Shown: piece by piece, positions 10,310 to 22,984 of the stretch
How positions within the stretch are numbered: position 1 is the stretch's first letter
Layout of the letters: every line of letters starts with the position of its first letter
NCBI GenBank assembly: GCA_951804985.1
Contig: OX638130.1
Coordinates: 120,169,593-120,233,592 of the forward strand
Direction: 5' to 3'
Origin: Dryomyza anilis
Lineage: Eukaryota; Arthropoda; Insecta; Diptera; Dryomyzidae
Length of the DNA: 64,000 nucleotides
Translations under genes and position numbers: made by a program
Notes under the pieces: model-generated
The model's database searches: none
Seen by the model: the letters and a program-made list of their open reading frames with translations, nothing else
What the model was told of the DNA's origin: nothing

Positions 10310-11075
10310 GGCATTTCCTGAGGTTCCGGACGGGACATTCGTACGCTTAGAACTTTAATATCTCGAAGAAAAATTAATGAATAGTATTTATGCATATAGT
10401 ATTTAAATAGGACTAAACATCTGCAAAAAAATATAGAATTCTATACGGTAGATCAAAAGATATAAATAAAATAGTGGGCGGGACAAAAACGGAAGTAAAT
10501 ATCGAGGTTCATATGGATATTTCAAAAAAGTCAGCAAATTTTGCGAACAAATGAATTTTTTTGATAAAATAGTTGAAATCATGTGCTTTCTTTGTATATT
10601 TACACTTTGTTCGTAAAGTTTATATTTTTTTTTCATAAAAAATCACAGAAAAATTCCGGATGGGACAAAAAAATTTCGTATTTAAATTAAAAGAACGATT
10701 TTTATTCTAAAATACTTTTTGCTTACAATATATTTTTTTGAATTATCTCAGAACATAGCTGAGACAATTTACTTTATTTTTTGTATATGTACACTTTCTT
10801 TTTAAATTTTTTTAGATTTTTCGTAATAAATCGCAGAATAATTCCGGATGTTTCGTATGGAAATTTGCAATTTTGCAAAACGTCCGGAATTATTCTGCGA
10901 TTTATTGCGAAAAAACAATAAATTTTAAGAAGAAAGTTTGCTAAAAATAATTTTGTATATGACAATAATGATTATTACGAAATAAAAAGTGATATACTAT
11001 TCAAATTACCAGATGATTTTTCGGTTTGATATTTTTTATACTTTTGGTACTCAAACTTCCGGATGGGACAAATTT
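10310..11075. repeat. CCGGATGGGAC-containing repeat with a hairpin at 10790-10940
   Basis: Variants of TTCCGGATGGGAC recur near 10325, 10655 and 11057, with a shorter GGCGGGAC near 10478. A ~60-bp inverted repeat (10790-10852 against 10877-10940) reads AATAAATCGCAGAATAATTC on one strand and its complement on the other, with a ~25-bp loop. It is probably degenerate mobile-element sequence. No protein is encoded. Confidence 0.65.
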
Positions 11076-13361
11076 CAATTAGGTGTCAAAAATGTTCTAT
11101 AATTACTAGGAAAATGATGTTTACATTTTTGGAATGAGAAACATTCAATGAATACAGTTGCACAATCTGTATCAGTATTTTATAATATATTTATATATTT
11201 TGTCTAGGTACTTAATAAACGAACTATTTTATTAACGATCTAAAACGGATACCAAATGTATTTTGAATATGCATAGCAAAATATATCCGATAATGCGGAA
11301 GGAACGCTTAAACAGGTGTGTGATCGATCTTCGGAATAGGGCGCAATCTCCAATGTATATGAAGACAATTTGATAGATCTACAAGAGAAGGTGTAGCTAT
11401 CATAATTATTCATTGAAGAAAACCAGAACCAATTGTTAAATATGCGTTTAACAGGTGTTAAACGTCGATTAATACACGAAAGAATAGTCGAAATACTTTT
11501 TGTGGCGGTTGCAAAAGGATGTAATAGATTAATTAACGAATAAATTAGAGAGTTTCTTGTATTGTTGAATGAAAAGAAAAATTACAAAATTCTATGTCAT
11601 AGTGGGATGTTACTTTTTTTGGTAGCCATGATAAGGCTCAGTTTTTATTTTTCATTTTAAAATGGGTATATTTTTCAGATATGATCTAAAATTCACTTTC
11701 GATCAATACTCAGATATTTTATAGGAAAAATCTAATCTGAATTACTACTACAGAACTAAATCGTAGCTTGAATTAGGTTAATTGTGTACTGACAATTTTA
11801 ATTTTGAAACTGCAACAAAACATATTACATTTAGTTTTAGAATTTTTAAATACAATACCTTGTTTATTTTAATGGAAATTTAAAGATTTGCAAAAACCTT
11901 TGTAAGTACATTTGTTCTATATGTGTAACATATATGGGAAAAACCCGTCGAAACACCTTAAAATTAAATCGATTATTTTGCTCATTTTTCAAACCATTGT
12001 TGCAACAATTTTAAACGCATATGTGTAAATTTCTTAACATGCGTAAATAGATTTGCAATTTTTCAAACTTCCGGATTGCTCCGATATCCACACATATCTC
12101 CAATATACACCAAAATACACCTATGATCGATGATATTAAATTACAACCCTACAAATACGAATGATCTCACAGCATATATAGGGTGCAGAAAATTGTATCT
12201 CATAGAAATTGAAGGTGAGAAAATGTTTAAAATTACAGCAGGTAGTTTTGCATTAAATGGAAAGTGATATTATTTTCATTTTCTATGGGTATTTTGAAAA
12301 ACGCCATGTGAAAAATTTAATGAATGTTCATTTTTGGCAGCAGCAGCAATATCAGCAGTATTTACACATTTTTTAAACCACAGTAACGAAATGCAAACAA
12401 TCGATGAATTGAAATAATGCGTTGGTGTATCCTTTCGTTACAGGATTGAAGATTTGCACAATGGGTACTTTTAAGATAGCCGCCTCTGCTGAGTTTTTTT
12501 TTTCGGGGGGAAAAACTTCTTATTTTACAAGCCTTTTATTAATCCTGTTAAAATTGAACGGATGTTAGGCTACAGTGATATCGGAAGGAAACGGAAAGGA
12601 TTTCCGTAATGCAATCCTTTCACTATTATTTCGTTTTTATTTTTTAATGTCATTTCTTTAGACAACGAAAGTGAAAAGTGCGCGAATATAGTTTTCGTCT
12701 ATTTCCGTTAAAGTAGAACATTAAATTCAATAAAGTATTTTTTCATTTTGACAATAATATACATGGAGATAAATAAGTATCTAAAACTGAAGAGGAATTC
12801 GTTTCGAATGCGAAATAACTGAATTTAATTAATATCAATAAAACACTACTAAAAGTAGAGAATTTACATATGTTCTTAATTTTAAGAAGAAAAATATCTT
12901 GATTATTATAGAAATAATAAATTCTTGCTAACAATATCGAATATACGTGAGGCTTTTGTTTCTGAGTTCACATAACTTTTATTCTTAGCTATCAAAAATG
13001 TAAAAAAGGTATATTCTATTAATTATCGATTTTTAAAAACAAAAAGTAAAATTATTGCTGTGTTCTCTACAGAATTTAAATAGAACATGTTCGTAAAAAC
13101 TGAAATTTTCTTCTATTTTCGAATCTCTGCATCCTTGGGAAAATCGTTTTAAGGAAGACTTATTAGGGTAGTCCTATAGGGAAGTCATATTAATGGCCTG
13201 ATCCTTTTGGTCATGTTACTCATAGAGTTGGGACGGGGTCAGTTCTCGCCATGAACGTGATTTTAGTAGGGATATCTTAAATAATTACAATGGTTTAATT
13301 TTTAATAACTAGTGGAACTCTTTCTTAAAAATCAATAAGTTTTCCGTTTAGTTTTCTCAGT
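11076..13361. other. Intergenic AT-rich sequence
   Basis: I see no gene, RNA gene or well-bounded repeat here. A CTTCCGGATTGCTCC word at about 12067 recalls the preceding repeat family. Confidence 0.4.
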
Positions 13362-13940
13362 TTACATATTGATTCCTTCTGGGTTTTTGTGTCTAGTATC
13401 CGTTGAAACTATGTTTTTATAGTATTGAATCGGTATTAATTTACGACTTTTGTTATTAAAGAAAACCACTTTAATTCTACACAAATGTTTGCTCTGTTTC
13501 TTCAAATAAAAAAGTTTTCCATTTAAATGTTTATCACTCTGTATACTTCTTGAATTCTGCATTTTAGAACTTTTTCCCTCAAGATGGGTCATGTTTTCAG
13601 TATAAGTTTGAACTATGTTTGAACTAGGTATTACAATGGTAAGTGTTCGAGGGAAATACATAGCTTGATTCCACCAGATCGTGTGTCCTCTCGTTTTACT
13701 CGGGCATCGAACCAAGCCCACCCCTTCGTAGTTCACTCGGCTCTCAATAGAACCACGCATTACCGAGAGAATTCGTTCTTCAGTCGCACAATACGTTTGT
13801 GAAACAATCTCCCTGCGTCTGTTTTTCCCGACATTTTTGATATTGGCAAGTTCAAAACAAACATTCACCGACACTACTCCATCTTTCCCCCCTCCATTTA
13901 ACCTATCATCCCTTCTTACGATCAACACTGTGCATTGCAT
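13362..13940 (-). other. Unrecognised 192-codon open frame
   Basis: A long open frame for this AT-rich context, starting MQCTVLIVRRDDRLNGGGKD. The first ~100 codons lie in a less AT-rich patch (about 13650-13930). The last ~90 codons lie in AT-rich sequence that contains a repeat word also found near 14070 and 16115 (TTTTCCCTCCGT type). I recognise no domain, and no conserved motif or splice structure supports a gene. It may be a chance frame or the remnant of a mobile-element gene. Confidence 0.15.
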
Positions 13941-15220
13941 GAATAGGGGGCATCCCCTGAGCGTTGGTTAATTTGTAAAAAAAAAAAAAATATATGCTCT
14001 TAACTTATTATCTGTACCCAAGTGACTTTGTTTCTTAAAATCAAGAAGTTTTCCATTCAATTGTATATCTTCTTCTGGATAATATAAGTTTTTCCCTCCG
14101 TACAGAGCCATATTTCCAGTATTAGTTTAAGCAAAATTTTATTAGATTAAAAGCATTATCTGTTTTACTATTGATTGTATTATAAAAAACTACTTAAACT
14201 CCATAGAAATGTATGCTCTTTAATTATAATTAAATGCCATTCTGCGCATCAGTCAAAACTATTTTTGTATTATGTAAAATGGCTTCCTGAATCCGAAGAT
14301 ATGGTTTAAAAATGTTTCTTTCGATAGGTTTACAAAATATTGTTTGAGGACCTATTGACAGATGATTGTTTATAATTAATTTTAAATGTTATAACTTTAT
14401 CTTGAATAATTTACAAGATATGGGATTCTAAAAAGTAAAAAAGTAAAAAGTAAACCCATATCTCGTATGGGATGTAGTTGATTACGTTGACTAATTTGAC
14501 TCATTTTCGAACTTAGAATTTCCATTCTACTAAAATACATTGAAAGTAAATTTGATTACATTCGGAATAGCAGTTTTCAAGTTATCGTGTATAGGCGGAC
14601 ATACAGACGGTCATGTGTAAAATTGACTCGGAAAGTGATTGTATATACTTTTTCATACCGGTCACGCCTAATAAGAGCCGCTAAAATATCCTCACATACA
14701 TTTTATAACCTGTAACCTATGGGTATAGGGTATAAAAATATAATGGCATTTTTTTTTAGTTTACACTCAATTGTAATGCATTCACATGATTTTGTCTGTT
14801 CTCAAAATGTGTCCATAGATTTCTTTTATTTTAACATAATTTTCTTTAGAAATGTGCAGGTTAATTTTAGAATATTATAAACTGTGCATCATCTCGCTTT
14901 TTTTTCGCAATTTTTAAAATCCTTTTTTGATTAAAATTTTGTTCGAAAAAATTTACATTTTTTGAGTTCTTCTATAGCGTTCTCTGAAACCGGATGTTGT
15001 GAGAAATGTTTATTTTATTACCTTTCATTCAATATAACACTTGAGCATATGAGTTGTATAGAACGTCAGATATTTAAAAATATATGTGATCACCTTTTGA
15101 AAGCTCAGTACAAAAGTTATTGCCCGATATCTCGTATATCTATCCATAGAATTTTTTTTAATTCATCTATTCAAATTCTGCGGGTCTTTTTCAATAATAC
15201 AAAAATAATGGCATTTACTT
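13941..15220. repeat. Degenerate repeat fragments, including a DINE-like end (about 14540-14745)
   Basis: About 14580-14745 reads as a reversed, decayed DINE-like end: a GACATACAGACGG remnant, TATATACTTTTTCATACCGG, then GGGTATAGGGTATAAAAA. The remaining sequence holds scattered TTTTCCCTCCGT words, also present at 16149, which mark another old repeat family. No gene is seen. A 92-codon frame from 14962 is not recognisable. Confidence 0.5.
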
Positions 15221-15359
15221 TTTATACCCTACACCTATGAGGTACAGGGTATATTAACTTTGTGCATATATTGTAACGCCCCTTAGGAGGCGTGTCCGGT
15301 ATGGAAAAGTATATATATTCTTGATCAGCATCACTACCCGAGTCCGTTTAGATATGTCC

Positions 15360-15407
<48 letters not shown>

Positions 15408-16032
15408 TGCTGTCTTGCTGTCTTGCTGTCCGAATACAGAATAACTTGAGAAATACTGATCAGAATGCGATGAAATTTCGTCTCAATATATTTTATCCAA
15501 AAGTAGGAACTGAGTTTGAAAATGAGCCAAATCGGTCAACGGACACGCCCACTTCCCATACAAGTCACTTTTATATAACTCTTTCGGAACTAATAACTCG
15601 AAAAGTATTCAAGGTATAGTTATAAAAATTAAAACGTATTGTTAGAATTCACCTAGAAATATGTGGTCCAATAATGGGCGTGATCCGGCCACTTTTTTTT
15701 CATTATTTCCCGGGTTTTCATAGTGGAAATTTGATCCGTAAATTATTAAAATCAAATCTATGAAATATTAGCCTTTCAAAATTTTAAATATAGGCGTGGT
15801 CCGCCCAATTACATTTTTCAAATTTATTTTTTTTAGTTTTTTATACTTTATATAATTTTTTTAATTTATGGGGATATAAGACGTAAATTTCTGATATATG
15901 AATAATATTCTGAGGGTTAATATCCCCACCAAAGGTGTAGGGTATTCCATAGTCGGGCCCGACCGACTATAAAAATCCACCCCATGTGACCGAACTTACC
16001 CATGTGATCTAACTTTCCCAACTCGTTTTCTC
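15221..16032 (+). mobile_element. DINE-1/mini-me-type (Helentron-associated) non-autonomous element, ~810 bp
   Basis: It starts with a palindromic TATACCCTACACC..GGTACAGGGTATA, then GTATATATATTCTTGATCAG, then a (GTCT)n run (about 15358-15402) degrading into CTTGCTGT repeats. It ends with GTCGGGCCCGACCGACTAT and CCCATGTGATCTAACTTTCC. Known: the combination of block A, (GTCY)n proto-microsatellite, block B and subterminal inverted repeats defines DINE-1/mini-me, classed with Helentron-associated elements that insert at TT without target duplication. Its right end matches the end of the shorter related copies near 18.2, 30.6 and 46.4 kb. Confidence 0.82.
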
Positions 16033-17178
16033 ATTTTGTTGTGTAGTGTTATTATCTGTACCCAATTGGCTCTGTTTCTTAAAATCACGAAGTTTTTCGT
16101 TTAATTGTACATACATCTGCATTCCTTTTGGATTTTAGAAGATTTTCCCTCCGTTTAAATCATGATTTTATAAATTAGAATCTAAATCAGTTCTATATAA
16201 ATTGTTTCCACACAAATCTTCAATTATAATCTGATCACACGATCAGTAAATCCGCCGCCAACGCCGTTCAAGATGTCAAAATATTGACCACACTCAATTC
16301 GGTATTATGGCAAAACAAGGCCAACATAGCGACATTGCGACTACTTAAAATCAACGGCTTACCGTGTAGCATTTTTTGAATTCAGTTGTGCTTCGGTGTG
16401 ATCAATATGCGAACATTTATTTGGCGGCATTAATATGGCAAATTGTGCACCTTTCGCTGGCTTAAGTTGACACCTTTATACAGTCCTCAGTAGCATGTTT
16501 TACACAATATTGGTTAAGCGTAGGTATTGTCAATGATAAATGCAAATGCCATTGTGTGAAAATTCGTTGCATTACTTTAATGCTGGAAAATAAACAGCTC
16601 TCATTGAGTTATGCGAAGAATATAACACTTTTTCAAGGTAGTTCTCAAGTGATAGGTTCTTTTTTTTTATGTTTTGTAAGTTACCCTTTGTGTAAAATTT
16701 AAAAAATATGTGCATGTTTCCATACTTCATTAAGTTGTTTAATAATGCTTTTCAAGCAGCAACATATTTATTTTAACCATTTGACATTACGCTTGAATAG
16801 TTTTTGCAAATATGTACATATTTTAGAACCCTGCTTGATCATCAGTTGTCAGTATTTCATCGAGTTGTATTGTTTTGCAAGTTGTCACTGTGATGTTGTC
16901 ACATTGATTGTTGAACTAATGAAATTCGACACATGTGAAAAATAGTTTTCCTATTGTGACTTTTTAAAAACGCGCAATTTCCACAGATTCGCTGCCAGTT
17001 ATTTAATGCATCACAGTATCATTAATCACAAAATGCGGAAACTTTCAGCATAGGACTCTAACATATTAAATGATCAATTATTCGTATTTTTTAAATGAGT
17101 TATCCTTGCAAGGGAAAAATTATCGAGACAAAAAAAATTTGTCAGATCAATTTTTGGAAAAATTTAACGGTGACATTG
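16033..17178. other. Intergenic sequence with a small GC-richer open patch (16212-16380)
   Basis: Mostly AT-rich. Within 16212-16380 a plus-strand frame of about 55 codons stays open with a codon-like composition and includes VQDVKILTTLNSVLWQNKA. It has stops at both ends, no ATG in a useful position and no family I recognise. It could be an exon or gene fragment, or chance. Confidence 0.25.
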
Positions 17179-18067
17179 TACACTCAGAAGAAAATGTACC
17201 ATTAAGTACTTTATGGTACGACCATTAACCATATGGTTCATGTATTAATAGTTTTTTCTTTTTAAATCAAAAGTTTTCTAATTATTTCAATAGTATTTGA
17301 AAAATTCACTACCATGAATTTAATATTTCAATTTTATTATTTTAAATAGAATAAATACTGTTGTTTTAATGGTTTCCTCCTATAATAATAAACGTGGTCT
17401 AAAAAAACGTAAAACGAATACAAACATGTTCGTTTTGTACGTCGTTCTGCGTGTTTACTCAAAATGGTCGCATGTATTTTTTGTAATAATCCACATTATT
17501 AAACGCGACATTGGTAAGGACTCAATGTATTTAATGTAAATAAATTATATTTATATATATATATTTATATTTATATTTTTATTTAGTACAGAAAATAAAT
17601 AATACATCGAACTTCTATTATGGCAACGGACTCAAAAATAACTGCAGACTCAAGTACTACAATCAATTATTGGAAACCAAAGCAAACATTAAATGTTTTA
17701 TAATCTTTTGCAGCAAGAAGTGCCTTTTTATGTGTGTGTTGTAAAAGTGAATATCAATTTCGACATTTAAATAAAATAGATTATACAATAAATTTACTAA
17801 AATACATTTTTGTTTTAATAAATTATTAGGAAAATGTAATTCTACTTTACCATAAAATTAATAATACGTATCATTAAATTTGAATAGATCTTTCTTATTG
17901 TAATTAAAATATCACATTATACAATTTATGGTACAACCACACATTGTATTAACAGTTTCAATATTACTGAACTAATGGGACGCATCCTATTGACCAATTT
18001 TAATGGTATAAATTATTGTTTTTCTATTGAAATACTATCAATTTACCATGATTTTTTTCTGGGTGTA
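17179..18067. mobile_element. MITE-like element with ACACYCAGAA terminal inverted repeats
   Basis: The left end is TACACTCAGAAGAAAATGTACC and the right end, read on the other strand, is TACACCCAGAAAAAAATCATGG. Near the ends ACCATTAA or TTAATGGT words recur in inverted orientation. It is about 890 bp long with no coding frame. The same style of terminus is seen at 59845-60088. Confidence 0.75.
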
Positions 18068-18189
18068 TAAATAATATTATTTAGTAGAAAGTGCACAGCA
18101 GAGGTCCGAGATAAAGGTTAACCTTTTCGGAGGTTCCTGAATAACTCTCTCCAAATAGCATTTTATTAATAAATAAGTGATAAATCAAA

Positions 18190-18741
18190 AATAAAACCAG
18201 TTGGGAAAGTTAGATCACATGGGAAATTTTAAAGTAGGTGTAATTATGATAGTTAGGATTATCAAAATTATAGTCGGTCTAAGCCGACTATAAATACCCT
18301 ATACATATGTGTGGTTACCATTCAAAGTGATATATAGGTTACCAGGGTATACGAATCCTGAAAATAACTACAAACATTCAATCGCTGAAGAATTTCCATT
18401 CATTTGATACCCATATTTACAAATGGGTAGGTGTACCGAATTTCGATTTTTTTTTTGTGAACCACAAGTCTTTTCGCCGAGAAATATTATTATCATGTAT
18501 TTGAGCATGATGTCAATATATATTTGACCAAAAAAGTTTACCTAAGCACGTATACATAAAAATTGATCTTTATATGTACATTTTATATGAGGTATTTGAA
18601 CATAAGTGGTCGGATCATAGGTCACAATGGACCGATCTCGCACATACACATTTTTCGCACATACAACGTAGGTATATTAGTAATCTAAGTTATAAGTTTC
18701 ATTTATCTAGCTCTTCAATTTTAAAAGTAGTAGGGATTTCA

Positions 18742-18775
<34 letters not shown>

Positions 18776-18925
18776 GGACAGACGGACATCGCTAAATCGA
18801 CTCAGGAGGTCATGCTGATCAAGAATATATATACTTTTCCATACCGGAGATGCTTCCTTCGGGGTGTTACAAACGGCGTACCAAACTGAATATACCCTTT
18901 CACTCTTAGTGTAGGGTATAAAAAG
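18190..18925 (+). mobile_element. DINE-like element, family A copy 1
   Basis: It begins AAAACCAGTTGGGAAAGTTAG and continues GATCACATGGGAAATTTTAAAG, with a GTCGG..CCGAC palindrome at about 18272. A (GACA)n run lies at 18742-18787. It ends CATACCGGAGATGC..GGGTATAAAAA. Long stretches match the copies at 46407-47096 (same strand), 29982-30646 (opposite strand) and 49432-50465 (decayed). Upstream (18105-18150) a short word block AGATAAAGGTTAACC..GGAGGTTCCTGAATAACTC also occurs at 54090-54135 and is a separate dispersed repeat. Confidence 0.85.
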
Positions 18926-19199
18926 TTGTGATCTGTCAGAAAACAGCAATGCTCACAAATTATGGTCGAAATTAGAGATGTTGCTTTTTTCGTGTCACGC
19001 CCGAAAATCTGAGTTCGTGCGTGCAAATCTCCGTGCGTGCTAGTAGTTGTCGTACCCGTGCGTGTCCGTGCCTCTAAAATCAGGCAAGCACCCATAACAA
19101 ATTTTTTGTTTAGTTTCTACTCCAAATGAAAAAACTCTTTACTTCTAGCATCAGAAAATAAAATGTTCGTGTTATTTTAACCAAGGACAACATCATTTT
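18926..19199. other. Intergenic sequence with GTGCGTGC-type words
   Basis: Contains repeated GTGCGTGC/CGTGCGTG words (19014-19072), related to CGTGCC and CTCGTGCG words at 19940-19990. Nothing coding is seen. Confidence 0.35.
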
Positions 19200-19650
19200 A
19201 ACCAAGGGGAACATCGATGTCAGTTCCAAACTTTTTTTAATAACTGTTCCGATCCCGGTTACAAAAATCGAAACCGTTCCGATTCCGGTTATTTGCGGTC
19301 CCCGTCAGGTTCCGATTCCAGTGAGGTTCTGATTCTGAGAATAAAACAGTATCAAAGTTAATTTTTTAATTATTTATAATAAGGGACCGGAACTGATTTA
19401 AAAAATGTGTGTAACCAGAACCTAAACCCATATAATTTTTTTTTTGGTTGGAACCGGAATCGGAACAGCTTTTTTATTAATTTTGGAACGAGAACCTGCA
19501 CCGATATTCCAAAGGTTTTAGTCCCACTCTGGGACCGCAAAGATCCGGAATTGTAACCAGAACCGTTTCGATTCTTGAAACCGGAATCGGAACCGTCGTT
19601 AAAAAATGTGTGGAATCGGAATAGAAACCCTTACAATTTTTTGGTTGAAG
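19200..19650. repeat. Degenerate GGAACCGGAATCGGAAC-type repeats
   Basis: Variants of GAACCGGAATCGGAAC occur at least eight times on both strands (for example 19278-19295, 19450-19467 and 19577-19595). Similar CGGTTTCGATTACGG-like words recur at 49.3 and 50.6 kb, so this is a dispersed satellite-like repeat. No gene is seen. Confidence 0.65.
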
Positions 19651-19689
19651 CCCAAATTAACCGCTAGGATTTTTTTTGGAATATCTACT

Positions 19690-19857
19690 CAGATCCACAG
19701 CATTCAGACAGACTATATCCATTCTACTGTGAAATCTATTCCCTACGATTTTGTGGTTAATATCACCACGAGCACCATGTCCAAGCCGTGATTCGAACCC
19801 GAGACCTTCAGAATGCAAGTCCAGCGCGCTAACTCTTTACTGCTGAGGCCGGCTAAG
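19690..19857 (-). mobile_element. tRNA-derived SINE-like sequence (second type)
   Basis: On the minus strand a box A-like GGCCTCAGCAG (19850-19840) precedes a box B GGGTTCGAATC (19800-19790) with about 40 bp between. This is the spacing of a tRNA or SINE head. The tRNA part is followed, not by a 3' processing or terminator context, but by a non-tRNA body. Only one copy lies in this window, so SINE status is an inference. A decayed tRNA pseudogene is the alternative. Confidence 0.5.
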
Positions 19858-20129
19858 GGGGTTTAGTCTCTGTTTATAATATATTTTCACGTTTTGCGTA
19901 GTTGTTCACGTGACTCCGTGCTTTTTTCGTGTTTTGTTGTGCTTCTCGTACGTGCCTGTAAATTTAGTCGTCGGGCTCATGCTCGTGCGAAATCTAGTCG
20001 AAATCATCATTTTTCAACGACAAATTTGTATGTTTCTCCAAGCAACAAAAAAAATTCCATATAACTGAGAGCAATTTAACTTTTTGTCGATATATCGAAA
20101 GAAAATTATTTATAAGATCGTTTTTTTCA

Positions 20130-20403
20130 ACTTATTCGGTTCTCTTAACCCTAAGCGGTTGTTATTGTCAAAACTAAAATAGTAGTAGTTTGGACTACAA
20201 ATTTCAAACTATTTTAGAACCATTTAGTATAGATTTAGAACCATTGAGAGTCTGTATAGACTGTTATTTGAAGTACTAACCGATTATGGCAGTTCCACCA
20301 ACAAATTTGCAGACATTTTGATTTAACCGAATGAAGTTAGTTGGTACAACTAACATTTTCGTTCTTCCAACCTCTTGCCAAAAGACGATTTTTCTGTGTG
20401 TGT
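20130..20403. mobile_element. Arm of family C fold-back element (CACACAGAAAA termini)
   Basis: It matches the right arm of the 44425-45648 element: CGGTTCTCTTAACC, TTTGGACTACA, AACTAACATTTTCGTTC, CCAACCTCTTGCCAAAA, ending TTTTTCTGTGTGTGTG. No matching left arm lies immediately upstream, so this appears to be a truncated or solo arm. Confidence 0.7.
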
Positions 20404-22379
20404 GTACATAAAGTGGTATAATTTGGGAAAAGTTGGAGAGCATTCAGAAATTAGACGCTTTAAGGTATCCTATTTAGAAGCGCTACAGAAGTCTTACTCC
20501 TACTTAAAAGCGTTTAAATAAAATTTAAATATTTAGAAACATTTGTATTTGAAATCAAATCAAAGTGTTAGTTTAACATACATAATGATTTGTTGTATAT
20601 TTTGGACTTGGGAGTATGATTGGATTCAGACTACGATGTTCGAACTATTTTTGATCCCTTTTAAATAAGCAAATCATGGTGGGATTTGAAAATATTCAAA
20701 ATATGAATATTTTAGTAGTACTATCTAAAAGCTTTCTGGAGCCTTTTTGCATAATTTTAGGTGTTCATTTATTATAGTAAAAATAAAAAAGAAATACTCA
20801 TTTAAGAGTTGGATAAAGAACTAAAATATTTGGGGAAATCAAATAATTATTTTAATATAATCGAAAATTGAAGATGGTATGGCTTGTTTGTCTACCGATC
20901 ATAGTACTGACTTTATTTTGTCATTTGGAAAATTCCTCATCATGCTGTTGATATTAATTAGGAGTAGCTAAATTTTATAAGTATATAATCAAATTGCCGT
21001 GCGATCACCTCTAACATATGGCAGAGTTCTCTAGCAACAGAAGGACAGCATGAAGACACAAACTCATACAAAAGTGTCACCAGTTCAGGAAGCACACCAT
21101 ATGGCGATGACACAAACAACAAGAGTACAGTGTAACTTCGAAACAAAAAATATAAATAATCCAAGATCACATGTGATATACTAACAATGTCTACTTAAAA
21201 GTAGAAAAAATGTAAGCACTAAATACTTTGCATATCGATGTTGATCAGCAGGAGTTGCCCTGAAGGATCAACAAAAACTACACAACTCGATCGATGATCG
21301 TATGTATATAGTACGTCCCTCACACGCGTCTAGTGCCGACTTTTTTTGAAAAAAATTGCAAAAACTGCTCGTTATATGTTGCTCTCAAGCATGAAATGAG
21401 TGCTCAGTCCACATTGATCGATACAAGATACAAAAGAAGTTATACACATGACACAGATGTTGCCCTCGTCTCTCTATCGAACTATCGAGAGCAACATCAG
21501 GAGCTCAAGTGAGCTAGAAAATAATATGTGGTACAGAAATACAAAAAGAATTTAAATAAAAACAAAACAAAAACATTTCAAGTCCAAGATCGGAACTGAG
21601 TACCTACAAAAAATAATAATGAAAGAATAAATTTCAAGTTGAATGACTTTGTTACTGTTCAAAAGCAAAAAGGATGTGTGTATTATTTGATTCATTGATG
21701 CAGAACTCCTTTCACGTTCGACTAATGCGTATTTTGAATATTTACCAAAAAAAAAAAGAAAATAACATGATCTATATTTTTGACCAAAAACTCATTAGTA
21801 CCTCGATATTGTGTTTTAGAACTCAAGTAGTAGTACTTGTGAACTTTTGTTTTAAATATAAAACATTCTTGAACATTTCTTTGTCGTCACTCACCAAAAA
21901 TCGGTTTAAATATTTAAATATAAAGATTGTAAACGCGCAGGTACTTATTCAAGATGTTCATGTAAAGTGTTAAAACTACAGCTAATCTATAATATAATCT
22001 ATCTTGCTATTACTCTTCTGCCAAACGCTTCAAAGAGTTTTCAAGTGTTTGGCGAACGTAAATCGGATCACGGTTAGTTTATACGTTTACTTAAAGCAAC
22101 GAGTTCTCAAGTGTAAAGCCGATCATGGTCAATTTATAATTTTGCATTTCTAAAACCTAAATCCTTTTGTTCGGTTTTTCAGTTTTACTAAATCACTTAA
22201 TCGAAATAATTGAAGGATTAAAGAAATCTTTAAATCTCTAAAATTTACATTCAATTGTATATCTTTCTCTATGATAAATCTTTAAATAATCTTTCAAACA
22301 ACATGCAAAATCTAAGTGATAAGTACGATAAATATGAAAATCATTTATTTAAATAAATTTTACTTTGGAATATAATTGA
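20404..22379. other. Intergenic sequence without recognised features
   Basis: About 2 kb. A less AT-rich patch at about 21000-21490 has balanced composition (ATATGTTGCTCTCAAGCATG, then TATCGAGAGCAACATCAGG) but no protein frame that I recognise. CGGATCACGG and CGATCATGG words at 22065-22130 resemble repeat words at 26840 and 61.9 kb. Confidence 0.35.
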
Positions 22380-22840
22380 GGAAAAATAAGAACCTTATCG
22401 GACGAGCATCATCTTTCTACTGATTTTTTGTAAAATTGTATTTGTTTTTAATTTAATGTTCATTATTCAAAAGTATTTTTAATATAATATAAATCATTTA
22501 TGCCAAAGCAATTCATATTAAAATGTTATTCTTTTTCTATTTAGAAAACGAATTTAAAATCGTTTAAATGGCAAATTTTATGAAAATCTTTTATTTAAAA
22601 TATGATGGATTTTAAATAAAATTTCTTAATAAACAAAATGCTTTTATATATACAAATCATTCAGTTCAAAACCAGCTGTTTGAACTTATTTCAAAAACTA
22701 CACAAAGGGAAAAACTTCTAAAATTCAGACTGAATCAAGAAATATACGGCGTGATATACAGCTAAACGTAAAATTTTTGCATTTTTAGAAACTTATCGAC
22801 TTAGTTATCAAAACCTTAACTAAGAGCAATTATTCTTGAT
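22380..22840 (+). repeat. Dispersed repeat, inverted copy of 26440-26865
   Basis: Ordered matching blocks on opposite strands include CATCTTTCTACTGA, GCCAAAGCAATTCATATTAAAA, GGGAAAAACTTCTAAAATTCAG, ATATACGGCGTGATATA and TTAGTTATCAAAACC. The two copies face each other about 3.6 kb apart with the 9-bp array between them. It is non-coding and of unknown family. Confidence 0.75.
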
Positions 22841-22984
22841 AATGCAAAGCTTAATATCTTAGGTGTCTAAGGTAACTGAGAGCAATAAACTTCTCAAAAT
22901 CGACCAGAATAAATCTTGTTTACTTTTTTGATAGCTAAGTGATTTGCTTTCTTAATATCTGATGAAAATTCTGATTCTTTTGTT

